DNA of 64,000 bases from Pseudomonas orientalis (lineage in GTDB: Bacteria; Pseudomonadota; Gammaproteobacteria; Pseudomonadales; Pseudomonadaceae), in NCBI RefSeq assembly GCF_022807995.1, contig NZ_CP094351.1, positions 2,263,001-2,327,000 of the forward strand, given 5' to 3'. Of this stretch, positions 53,801 through 61,876 are shown piece by piece. The notes under the pieces were generated by a model that was not told where the DNA came from, made no database searches, and saw only the letters and a list, made by a program, of their open reading frames with translations. A program made the translations under genes and the position numbers. Position 1 is the stretch's first letter. Each line of letters begins with the position of its first letter.

Positions 53801-56800
53801 GAGCGCATCGCTGCCCAGGCCCAGGCCACGCCGGACGCACTGGCGGTGCAGGCCGGCAGCCAACGCTTGAGCTACGCCCAACTCAACGCTCGGGCCAACC
53901 GCCTGGCCCATCGCCTGCTGGCACTGGGCGTCGGCCCCGGCCAGCGCGTGGGCCTGGCGTCGCGACGCGGTCCGCAACTGATCGTCAGCCTGCTGGCGGT
54001 GCTCAAGAGCGGCGCGGCGTATGTGCCGCTGGACCCGAAATACCCGGCCGAACGCCTGGCCTACATGCTCGCGGACAGTCGCCTGGACCTGCTGCTCAGC
54101 GAAACCGGCTTGCTGACCGATGTGCCGTTGCCGGCCGGGCTGACCCGTGTCGACTTCAGCACCACGGGTGACGAACTGGCCGGCTATCCGGCAACCAATC
54201 CGCCCACTCACGCGGCGGCGGCGGACCTGGCCTACGTGATCTACACCTCTGGCTCCACCGGGCAGCCCAAAGGCGTGGCCATCGACCATGCCGCCCTCGG
54301 CCAGTTCTGCGACAGCGCCGTGGTGTACAGCCAGTTGAGCGCAGAGGACCGTGTGCTGCAGTTCGCGACCTTCAGCTTCGATGGCTTTGTCGAGCAGTGC
54401 TACCCACCGCTGTGCGTGGGTGCGGCGCTGATCATGCGTGGCGATGAACTGTGGGACGCCGGGCAACTGGCGCGGGAGATCGTTGAACAGGGCGTGACCC
54501 TGGCCGACTTGCCTGCCGCCTACTGGTACCTGCTGGCCAAGGAATGCGCCATGGACCGCCGCTCCCTGGGCCAACTGCGCCAGGTGCATGTGGGCGGTGA
54601 AGCAATGTCCGTAGAAGGCCTGCGCGCCTGGCATGCCGCCGGGTTGGGCGGTGTGCGGCTGGTCAACACGTATGGGCCGACCGAGGCGACCGTGGTGTCC
54701 AGCGTGCATGCGTGCCAACTGGAGGATGCCGGCGACGCGTTCGGTGTGCCGATCGGGCGTGCAATTGAGGGGCGCTCGCTCTATGTGCTCGACAGCGGTT
54801 TCGAACTGCTGGCGACCGATGGCGTGGGTGAGTTGTGCATCGGCGCCGAGGCCGGTCTGGCCCAGGGCTATTTCGACCGCCCGGCGCTGACCGCCGAGCG
54901 GTTCCTGCCCGACCCGTTTTCCGCAGTCCCCGGCGCGCGGTTGTATCGCAGTGGCGACCTGGCCCGTTACAACGAGGCGGGTGCGCTGGAGTACGTCGGG
55001 CGTATCGACCATCAGGTGAAGATTCGCGGTTTGCGTATTGAAATGGGCGAAATCGAGGCCGGCCTGCAAGCCTTGCAGCAGGTGCGTGAAGCGGCAGTAC
55101 TCGCACTGCCGAGTGCCACGGGCATGCAGTTGGTGGCGTACGTGGTGCCCGCTGAGGGCATCGCCCTCGAGACACAGGCGCTGGCGGCCCGTTTGCGTCA
55201 GTCGCTGCCGGACTACATGGTGCCCGGGCAGTGGGTGGTGCTCGATGCCTTGCCACTGAACAACAGCGGCAAGCTCGACCGCCGCGCATTGCCGGCGCCG
55301 GACCTTAACCTGCACGCCCAGGCTTACGTGGCGCCCCGAACCCCGCTGCAGATCCAGTTGGCGGCGATCTGGCAGGCGGTGTTGCAAGTTGAAAAGGTCG
55401 GCCTGGAGGACCATTTCTTCGAGCGCGGCGGCCACTCGTTGCTGGCCACCCAGGTGATCTCCCGGGCACGGCATGCGCTCAACCTGGAAGTGCCATTGCG
55501 CGCACTGTTCGAACAGCCGACCCTGCACGCGTTTGCTGACGTCTGTGCAGCGTTGCAAGTGAGCACAGAGCAGCCGTTGGTGGCGCTGGAACGCGACCAG
55601 CCGCTGGCGTTGTCCTTCGCTCAGGAACGCCAATGGTTCCTCTGGCAACTGGCCCCCGCCAGCGCCGCCTATCACGTGCCCACCGCCTTGCACCTGCGCG
55701 GTCAGCTGGACATCGCCGCGCTGGAGCACGCGTTTCAAGCCCTGGTACAACGCCATGAGCCGCTGCGCACCACTTTCGTGGAGCAGGGCGAGCAGACCCT
55801 GCAGGTCATCCATCCAGCCCTGGCAGTGACCATCGAGCGCCAGCGCGTCGATGTGGCGGCGATCGAACAGGCGGTGGCCGAGGAAATCCAGCGCCCCTTC
55901 GACCTGCGCAGTGGCCCGCTGATGCGGGTCAAATTACTGGAAGTGTCGGCGCAGCATCATGTGCTGGTGATCACCCAGCATCACATCATCTCCGACGGTT
56001 GGTCGATGCAGGTGATGGTCGATGAGCTGGTGGCGCTCTATCAGGGCGACGGCGCATTGCCGGCCTTGCCGGTTCAGTACGCCGACTATGCCCAATGGCA
56101 GCGTGACTGGATGGCGGCCGGGGAAAAACAGCGCCAGCTCGCTTACTGGTGCGCGCGCCTGGGCAGTGAACACCCGGTGCTGGAACTGCCACTGGACCAT
56201 CCGCGCCCGGCAGTGCAAAGCCATCGGGGCGCGCGTCGGCAGATCCATCTGGACAGCGCGCTGGTGGGCGAACTCAAGGCGTTGGCCCGGCGTCAGGACG
56301 TGACCTTGTTCATGCTGTTGCTGGCCTCGTTCCAGACCTTGCTGCATCGCTACAGCGGTCAGTCAGAGATCCGTGTCGGCGTGCCGATCGCCAACCGCAC
56401 GCGCCTGGAAACCGAACGGCTGGTGGGTTTCTTCGTCAACACCGAGGTCATGCAGGCCCAATTGCACGGGCAAATGCCTTTCGAGCAGTTGCTGGCCCAG
56501 GTCAAGCAGCGCGCCCTCGAAGCCCAGGCGCATCAGGACCTGCCGTTTGAGCAATTGGTGGAAGCCTTGCAGCCCGAGCGCAGCCTCAGCCATAACCCAC
56601 TGTTCCAGGTGATGTTCAACCATCAGGACAACCTGCGCGCAGGCCCCATGCGTGTGCCGGGCCTGGCATTGCAGGCGCTGGACTGGGCCGCTCACACCAC
56701 CCAGTTCGACCTGAACCTGGAAACCGAAGAGTCCGCCGATGGCCTTTGGGCGTCGCTGACGTACGCCACCGACCTGTTCGAGCCGGCGACCCTGGAACGC

Positions 56801-59800
56801 CTGGCCGGGCATTGGCATAACCTGCTGCGTGCGGTGGTGCGCGATGCGTCACAACCCCTCGACGAACTGGCGATGCTCAGTGCGCCGCAATGGCAGCAAA
56901 TGATTGAAGACTGGAACCACACGCCCGCCGACTACCCGCACGAGCACTGCGTGCATCAGTTGTTCGAGGCGCAGGCGCTCGCCCGGCCGGACGCCGTTGC
57001 ACTGCGCTTCAATGGCGACAGCCTGAGCTACGCCGAACTCAACCGCCGGGCCAATCGCCTGGCGCACCGCTTGATCGCAGCGGGCGTCGCGCCCGACGTG
57101 CTGGTGGCGGTGCATGTGGAGCGCTCGCTGGACATGGTGGTCGCCCTGTTGGCGACCCTCAAGGCCGGCGGCGCCTACGTGCCGCTCGACCCGCAGTTCC
57201 CGGCCGAGCGCCTGGCGTTCATGCTCGAAGACAGCAATGCCCGGGTGCTGCTGACCCAGGCGCATTTGCGCGGTCGTCTAGCACAGCCTCAGGATCTGCA
57301 AGTGCTGCTGACCGACGACTGCGACGGTGACTCACACACTCCGCAGGTGGACGTTACGCCGGAGCACCTGGCCTACGCCATCTACACCTCCGGCTCCACC
57401 GGCACGCCCAAAGGCGTGATGGTGCGGCACCAGGCGTTGTGCAGCTTTACCTGTGGCATGGCCGATACGTTGTCCATCGACGGCGATGCGCGCCTGTTGT
57501 CGTTGACCACGTTCTCATTCGACATCTTCGCCCTGGAGTTGTACGTACCGCTGAGTGTCGGCGCGACGGTGCTGCTGAGCGAACAGGCCATGGCTCTGGA
57601 CCCGGAAGCCATCCTCGACCTGGCTCACAACCAGGTGGCCAGTGTGCTGCAGGCCACGCCATCGACCTGGCGCATGCTGCTCGACAGCCCGCGCGCGCAC
57701 CTGCTGCGCGGTATCCAGTGCCTGTGCGGCGGCGAAGCGCTGCCGGCTGACCTGGCCCGGCGCCTGCTCGATCTGCAAGGCCCGGTGTGGAACCTCTACG
57801 GGCCGACGGAAACCACCATCTGGTCGGCGGCCCATCGTTTGCACGAGGCGCAGCCTTTTGTCGGACGGCCCATCGCCAATACTTCGCTGTTCATCCTCAA
57901 TGCCGGGCTCACCCCATGCCCGCAAGGCGCGGCCGGTGAGCTGCTGATCGGCGGCGTCGGCCTGGCGCGCGGTTATCACGCGCGGCCGGCGCTCACTGCC
58001 GAGCGCTTTGTACCGGACCCGTTTGGTGCGCCGGGCGCACGCCTGTACCGCACCGGCGATCTGGCGCGTTACCGCGAGGATGGCGTGGTCGAGTACATCG
58101 GCCGCGTCGACCATCAGGTCAAGGTGCGCGGCTTCCGTATCGAGCTGGGTGAAATCGAAGCCAGCCTGCGTGAGTATCCAGGCGTGCGTGAAGCGGTAGT
58201 GCTGGCGGACAACGATCGCTTGATCGCCTACCTGGTGACCACCACTGCGGTGGATTCACAGGCCTGCAAAGCCGCGCTGCGCGAGCGGCTGCCGGACTAC
58301 ATGGTGCCGACGCACCTGCTTGTACTCGAACGCCTGCCGCTGACCCCCAACGGCAAGCTCGACCGCAAGGCCTTGCCCAAGGTGGATGCCGGTCAGTTGC
58401 ACAAGGGCCACCTGGCGCCCGCCACCGCACGCGAACAACAGGTCGCGGCGATCTGGGCCGAGGTGCTGGAGGTGCCGCAGGTCGGTCTCGACGATCACTT
58501 CTTCGAGCTGGGCGGGCATTCCCTGCTGGCGACGCGGGTGGTGTCGCGGGTACGTCAGGCATTGGCGCTGGAGGTCGCGCTCAAGACCCTGTTCGAGCAG
58601 CCCCTGCTGGGCGATTTCGTGCGCGCTCTGGGCGAGGAGGGCAGCACTGCCCCTGCGCTGCTCAAGGCCGACCGTACGCAACCCTTGCCGTTGTCCTATG
58701 CCCAGGAGCGCCAATGGTTCCTGTGGCAACTGGACCCGCACAGCACGGCGTACCACATCCCCAGCGCCTTGCGTCTGCACGGCCCGTTGGACCAGGCCGC
58801 ACTGCAACGCAGCTTTGACGCCTTGCTGGCGCGCCATGAAAGCCTGCGCACTCACCTGCGCCAGGAGGCCACGGGCGCGGTGCAGGTCATCGAAGCGTTG
58901 GGCCGGATCGAGATCGGCCGGGGCGCCTGCGACTACGCCGACCTCAAGGCCACCGTCGCTGCCGAGGTCGCACGTCCCTTCGACCTACTGCGCGGGCCGC
59001 TGTTGCGGGTCACGTTGTTGCGCCTGGCCGAGGACGACCATGTGCTGGTGCTGGTGCAACACCACATCGTCTCCGATGGCTGGTCGATGCAACTGATGGT
59101 CGAAGAACTGGTGCAGCTGTATGCCGCGTTCAGCCAGGATCAAACCCCCGACCTGCCGGCATTGCCGATCCAGTATGCCGACTATGCCGTATGGCAGCGC
59201 AACTGGATGGAGGCCGGCGAGCAAACGCGTCAACTGGCCTACTGGCGTGAGCAGTTGGGCGGTGAGCAGCCAGTGCTGGAGCTGCCGTTCGACTTCCCGC
59301 GCCCGGCGCTGCCAAGCCATCGCGGTGCGCGTCTGGGCATCGAGTTGGCGCCCAGTCTGCTCGAAGGCCTGCGCACCCTGGCCCGCAACGCCGGCGTCAC
59401 CTTGCCGATGGTGCTGTTGGCGTCCTACCAGGCGCTGTTGCATCGCTACAGTGGCCAGGAAGACGTACGCGTCGGCGTGCCGGTTGCCAACCGCAACCGC
59501 CTGGAAACCGAAGGTTTGATTGGTTTCTTCGTCAACACCCAGGTGCTCAGGGCCGACCTTGACGGGCAGATGAGCGTCGAGCAGCTGCTGCGCCAGGTGC
59601 GCCAGCGTTCACTGGACGCCCAGTCCCATCAGGACCTGCCATTCGAGCAACTGGTGCAAGCTTTGCAACCGGAGCGCAGCCTCAGCCTGAGCCCCTTGTT
59701 CCAGGTGCTGTTCAATCATCGCGTAACGTCCGCCGAGCGTCAGTTGCAGCAGCTTGCTGACCTGCACATCGAAGTCCTGAACTGGGATGACGGCGTGGCC

Positions 59801-61873
59801 CAGTTCGACCTGGCGCTGGATGTGGAAGAAAGCCCGACGGCGCTGCATGCCTCCCTGAGCTATGCCACCGACCTGTTCGCGCCTGCCACCATCGCGCGCA
59901 TGGCCGCGCATTGGCAGAACCTGTTGCAGGCGATGGTTGCCGATCGGACTCAAGCCATCGGCCAGTTGCGCGTGTTGGATCAGGATGAGCAGCAGCACAT
60001 CCTGCAACTGTGGAACTGCACCGATGCCGGCTACCCGTCCCAGCGGCTGGTGCATGAGCTCGTGGCCGACCGTGCGCGGGAAACCCCGGATGCGGTGGCG
60101 GTTAAGTTCGATGCGCAAACCCTCAGTTACGCTGAACTTGACACTCGGGCCAACCGCCTGGCCCACGCGCTGATTGCCCGTGGTGTCGGCCCGGAAGTGC
60201 GCGTGGCCATCGCCATGCCGCGCAGCGCCGAGATCATGGTGGCCTTCCTCGCCGTGCTGAAGGCCGGTGGCGTGTACGTGCCGCTGGATATCGAATACCC
60301 GCGTGATCGCCTGCTGTACATGATGCAGGACAGCCGCGCGCAATTGCTGCTCAGCCATACCCACGCCCTGGCGCAGTTGCCGGTGCCCGATGGGCTTGAG
60401 ACCCTGGCGATTGACTGCAGCGAGCAATGGGCGCACGGCAGTGACAGCGCGCCGAACGTCGCCCTCGACGGCGACAACCTCGCTTACGTGATCTACACCT
60501 CCGGTTCCACCGGCATGCCCAAGGGCGTGGCGGTGTCCCACGGGCCACTGGTGGCGCACATCATTGCCACCGGCGAGCGCTATGAAACCCGCCCGGCCGA
60601 TTGCGAACTGCACTTCATGTCGTTCGCCTTCGACGGCGCCCATGAAGGTTGGATGCACCCGTTGATCAACGGCGCCAGCGTGCTGATCCGCGACGACAGC
60701 TTGTGGCTGCCGGAATACACCTATGAGCAAATGCACCGGCACAACGTGACCATGGCAGTGTTCCCGCCGGTGTACCTGCAACAACTGGCCGAACATGCCG
60801 AGCGCGACGGCAATCCACCGGCGGTGCGGGTGTACTGCTTCGGCGGTGATGCCGTGGCCCAGGCCAGCTACGACCTGGCCTGGCGCGCGCTGAAACCGAC
60901 CTACCTGTTCAACGGTTATGGCCCGACTGAAACCGTGGTCACGCCGCTGCTGTGGAAGGCGCGCAAAGGCGACCCGTGTGGCGCGGTGTATGCGCCCATC
61001 GGCACCTTGCTCGGCAACCGCAGCGGCTACGTGCTGGATGCGCAGCTCAACCTGCAACCCATCGGCGTGGCCGGCGAGTTGTACCTGGGCGGCGAGGGCG
61101 TGGCGCGGGGCTACCTGGAGCGTCCGGCGCTGACCGCCGAACGTTTCGTGCCGGACCCGTTCGGCAAGCCCGGCAGCCGTGTGTATCGCAGCGGCGACCT
61201 GACCCGTGGGCGTGCGGATGGCGTGGTGGACTACCTGGGGCGTGTCGACCATCAGGTCAAGATCCGTGGCTTTCGTATCGAGTTGGGCGAAATCGAAGCG
61301 CGCCTGCGCGAACAGGACAGCGTCGGTGAAACCGTGGTGGTGGCCCAGGACGGCCCCACCGGCAAGCAGTTGGTGGCCTATGTGGTGCCGGCCGATGCCA
61401 CGCTGGCCGACCAGGCCGAATTCCGCGACACCCTGCGTCGCGCCCTGAAAACCGGCCTGCCGGACTACATGGTTCCGGCGCACTTCGTGTTCCTCGCGCA
61501 CATGCCGCTGACCCCCAACGGCAAACTCGACCGCAAGGGCCTGCCGCTGCCGGACGCCAGCCAGATGCAACAACGGTACGTGGCGCCGCAAACCGAACTG
61601 GAACAACAGATCGCCGCGATCTGGTCCGACGTACTGCACCTGGCGCAAGTGGGCCTGAACGACAACTTCTTCGAAGTCGGCGGGCACTCCCTGCTGGCCA
61701 TCCAGATCACCTCGCGGGTGCAGGGCGAGCTGGGCCTGGACGTACCGCTGATGGAACTGTTCCAGACCGAATCGCTGCATGCCTACGTACAGGCCGCAGC
61801 CACCTTCCGCGCCGGCAGCGTGGAAGATTTTGATGATCTTCGTGACTTTTTGAGCGAACTAGAGGCGATTTGA
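47837..61873 (+). CDS. pvdI: pyoverdine peptide synthetase, four modules (PvdI-type)
   Basis: This 4,678-residue NRPS has the order C-A-T-E, C-A-T, C-A-T, C-A-T. Module 1: C (HHIVSDG at 182), A with D707-V708-W711 and derived code DVWHVSLID (Ser), T with GGDS Ser1044, and an E domain (HHLVVDG at 1220), giving D-Ser. Module 2: a D-acceptor C domain (HHILMDG at 1673), A code DGEDHGTVV (Lys), T Ser2534. Module 3: C (2715), A code DILQLGLIW (Gly), T Ser3562. Module 4: C (3742), A code DGE-x-CGGVT (formyl-hydroxyornithine-like, from memory), T Ser4618, then a short acidic docking tail. It should receive the PvdL acyl-dipeptide chain and pass its product to the next synthetase. There is no thioesterase. 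The start matches known PvdI N-termini (MNAEDSLKLARRFI). Confidence 0.92.
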   Translation: MNAEDSLKLARRFIGLPLEKRQVFLQALQKEGVDFSRFPIPAGVEAEDRQALSYAQQRMWFLWQLDPASGAYNLPGAVRLKGALSLDALDQAFASLVARHETLRTVFQRQADERLVQVPIEPSGFIERLDLSTLASADREQAVDAAATRQSLLPFDLEHGPLLRVQLLKLDAHEHVLLLTLHHIVSDGWSMNVLIDEFIRFYDAHERNAAPQLPALPIQYSDYALWQRRWLEAGEQARQLEYWQARLGDEHPVLELPTDRPRPAMPSYQGTRHTFEVDPALATQLRTCAQKHNVTLFMLLLGAFNVLLHRYTGQGDIRVGVPIANRNRTEVEGLIGFFVNTQVLRTELTGQTRVAELLQGIKEHALGAQAHQELPFERLVEALKVERSLSHTPLFQVMYNHQPVVADIASVSTASGLELALVEWQGRTTQFDLTLDTYEKSGTLHAALTYANDLFDAPSIQRMARHWISLLHAMVADGEQRIGELPMLDADEQQELVKAWNQTATAYPTERAIHHLIEDQAQRTPDAPALVFGEVSLTYARLDARANQLAYVLRERGVAPDVLVGICAERSIDMVVGLLAILKAGGAYVPLDPEYPGERLAYMIEDSGIELLLSQQNLLARLPTAGIQVIALDQPANWLDAYSTESPNVTLHGLNLAYVIYTSGSTGKPKGAGNSHRALVNRLCWMQQAYALDASDAVLQKTPFSFDVSVWEFFWPLMTGARLVVAAPGEHREPARLIETINRHAITTVHFVPSMLQAFIHEPGVDACASLKRIVCSGEALPLDAQLQVFAKLANAALYNLYGPTEAAIDVTHWTCIDEGADSVPIGRPIANLGTYVLDAQLNPVPAGVAGELYLGGTGLARSYHRRPALTAERFVPNPFVAGERLYRTGDRVRQRADGVIEYLGRLDHQVKLRGLRIELGEIETRLMQHPQVREAVVVVHGGKQLVAYLVLERDAPGDLKAWLLGSLPEYMVPTHFITLAKLPVTANGKLDRKALPVPDAAPQQAFAAPQNALQHALAAIWSDVLGIEAVGLDDNFFELGGDSIISIQVVSRARQAGIRLSPRDLFQYQSLRSLALVASVDELNAIDQGPVSGEVILTPVQQDFFAQAIPARHHWNQSLLLTPRETLEFARLDAAVMQLVQHHDALRLRFVAQAEGWQQHHAAQVGASVLWQARAGSDAELAALCDEAQRSLDLEQGPLLRAALVDMADGTQRLLLVVHHLVVDGMSWRILLEDLQQAYREQTLPAKTSAYQHWAQRLQDRAQALDHQLPYWQAQSIDAELPCDHPEGGLQNRVGAKLETRLDAEYTRRLLQEAPAAYRTQVNDLLLTALARVVSRWSAQPAALIQLEGHGREDLFDGIDLTRTVGWFTSLFPLRLQADGELSGAIKAVKEQLRAVPDKGLGYGLLRYLGTPQARESLAGLAAPRITFNYLGQFDRQFDESALFVPAGEGSGQAQDPEAPLANWLTVEGQVYGGELALQWGFSREMFDTSTIQRLADEYAAELKALIEHCCATPAGQVTPSDFPLARVTQAQLDALPVAGPAIADFYPLSPMQQGMLFHTLLEPEAQAYINQLRLDIDGLDLLAFGRAWQAALDRHDILRSSFHWQGLNSAHQVIQRQVDLQLQVVEDPSADLDALADAERECGFELSSAPLFRLMLVRGAGATWHLVFTSHHILMDGWSNAQLLGEVLAHYAGQAVPAPLGQFRDYLGWLQQQGNGEAFWKAELAPLQAPTLLAQALRAPVDGAGTAEHQLVLGNDFTHTLGEFARQHKVTLNTLFQGAWSLLLQRYTGQACVAFGATVAGRSAPLPGIEQQLGLFINTLPIISAASPAQSAVSWLSQLQALNLSLRDHEHVPLYDIQSWAGQQGAALFDTLLVFENFPVAEALKQGAPASLTFGPMHNHERTHYPLTLGIELGTGLRLEFSYDRAQFSQTQVTRLGDNLHHLLTQLLADAHIPLGNLRLLDAIAQRDMLALSQLPAIARRNENAHERIAAQAQATPDALAVQAGSQRLSYAQLNARANRLAHRLLALGVGPGQRVGLASRRGPQLIVSLLAVLKSGAAYVPLDPKYPAERLAYMLADSRLDLLLSETGLLTDVPLPAGLTRVDFSTTGDELAGYPATNPPTHAAAADLAYVIYTSGSTGQPKGVAIDHAALGQFCDSAVVYSQLSAEDRVLQFATFSFDGFVEQCYPPLCVGAALIMRGDELWDAGQLAREIVEQGVTLADLPAAYWYLLAKECAMDRRSLGQLRQVHVGGEAMSVEGLRAWHAAGLGGVRLVNTYGPTEATVVSSVHACQLEDAGDAFGVPIGRAIEGRSLYVLDSGFELLATDGVGELCIGAEAGLAQGYFDRPALTAERFLPDPFSAVPGARLYRSGDLARYNEAGALEYVGRIDHQVKIRGLRIEMGEIEAGLQALQQVREAAVLALPSATGMQLVAYVVPAEGIALETQALAARLRQSLPDYMVPGQWVVLDALPLNNSGKLDRRALPAPDLNLHAQAYVAPRTPLQIQLAAIWQAVLQVEKVGLEDHFFERGGHSLLATQVISRARHALNLEVPLRALFEQPTLHAFADVCAALQVSTEQPLVALERDQPLALSFAQERQWFLWQLAPASAAYHVPTALHLRGQLDIAALEHAFQALVQRHEPLRTTFVEQGEQTLQVIHPALAVTIERQRVDVAAIEQAVAEEIQRPFDLRSGPLMRVKLLEVSAQHHVLVITQHHIISDGWSMQVMVDELVALYQGDGALPALPVQYADYAQWQRDWMAAGEKQRQLAYWCARLGSEHPVLELPLDHPRPAVQSHRGARRQIHLDSALVGELKALARRQDVTLFMLLLASFQTLLHRYSGQSEIRVGVPIANRTRLETERLVGFFVNTEVMQAQLHGQMPFEQLLAQVKQRALEAQAHQDLPFEQLVEALQPERSLSHNPLFQVMFNHQDNLRAGPMRVPGLALQALDWAAHTTQFDLNLETEESADGLWASLTYATDLFEPATLERLAGHWHNLLRAVVRDASQPLDELAMLSAPQWQQMIEDWNHTPADYPHEHCVHQLFEAQALARPDAVALRFNGDSLSYAELNRRANRLAHRLIAAGVAPDVLVAVHVERSLDMVVALLATLKAGGAYVPLDPQFPAERLAFMLEDSNARVLLTQAHLRGRLAQPQDLQVLLTDDCDGDSHTPQVDVTPEHLAYAIYTSGSTGTPKGVMVRHQALCSFTCGMADTLSIDGDARLLSLTTFSFDIFALELYVPLSVGATVLLSEQAMALDPEAILDLAHNQVASVLQATPSTWRMLLDSPRAHLLRGIQCLCGGEALPADLARRLLDLQGPVWNLYGPTETTIWSAAHRLHEAQPFVGRPIANTSLFILNAGLTPCPQGAAGELLIGGVGLARGYHARPALTAERFVPDPFGAPGARLYRTGDLARYREDGVVEYIGRVDHQVKVRGFRIELGEIEASLREYPGVREAVVLADNDRLIAYLVTTTAVDSQACKAALRERLPDYMVPTHLLVLERLPLTPNGKLDRKALPKVDAGQLHKGHLAPATAREQQVAAIWAEVLEVPQVGLDDHFFELGGHSLLATRVVSRVRQALALEVALKTLFEQPLLGDFVRALGEEGSTAPALLKADRTQPLPLSYAQERQWFLWQLDPHSTAYHIPSALRLHGPLDQAALQRSFDALLARHESLRTHLRQEATGAVQVIEALGRIEIGRGACDYADLKATVAAEVARPFDLLRGPLLRVTLLRLAEDDHVLVLVQHHIVSDGWSMQLMVEELVQLYAAFSQDQTPDLPALPIQYADYAVWQRNWMEAGEQTRQLAYWREQLGGEQPVLELPFDFPRPALPSHRGARLGIELAPSLLEGLRTLARNAGVTLPMVLLASYQALLHRYSGQEDVRVGVPVANRNRLETEGLIGFFVNTQVLRADLDGQMSVEQLLRQVRQRSLDAQSHQDLPFEQLVQALQPERSLSLSPLFQVLFNHRVTSAERQLQQLADLHIEVLNWDDGVAQFDLALDVEESPTALHASLSYATDLFAPATIARMAAHWQNLLQAMVADRTQAIGQLRVLDQDEQQHILQLWNCTDAGYPSQRLVHELVADRARETPDAVAVKFDAQTLSYAELDTRANRLAHALIARGVGPEVRVAIAMPRSAEIMVAFLAVLKAGGVYVPLDIEYPRDRLLYMMQDSRAQLLLSHTHALAQLPVPDGLETLAIDCSEQWAHGSDSAPNVALDGDNLAYVIYTSGSTGMPKGVAVSHGPLVAHIIATGERYETRPADCELHFMSFAFDGAHEGWMHPLINGASVLIRDDSLWLPEYTYEQMHRHNVTMAVFPPVYLQQLAEHAERDGNPPAVRVYCFGGDAVAQASYDLAWRALKPTYLFNGYGPTETVVTPLLWKARKGDPCGAVYAPIGTLLGNRSGYVLDAQLNLQPIGVAGELYLGGEGVARGYLERPALTAERFVPDPFGKPGSRVYRSGDLTRGRADGVVDYLGRVDHQVKIRGFRIELGEIEARLREQDSVGETVVVAQDGPTGKQLVAYVVPADATLADQAEFRDTLRRALKTGLPDYMVPAHFVFLAHMPLTPNGKLDRKGLPLPDASQMQQRYVAPQTELEQQIAAIWSDVLHLAQVGLNDNFFEVGGHSLLAIQITSRVQGELGLDVPLMELFQTESLHAYVQAAATFRAGSVEDFDDLRDFLSELEAI

Positions 61874-61876
61874 ACC

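Noticed and set aside
51191..55813. A 1,540-codon open frame on the minus strand inside pvdI
   Set aside because: It is exactly antisense to NRPS modules whose domains are unambiguous. Long antisense frames are a known by-product of GC-rich codon bias; it has no recognisable domains.
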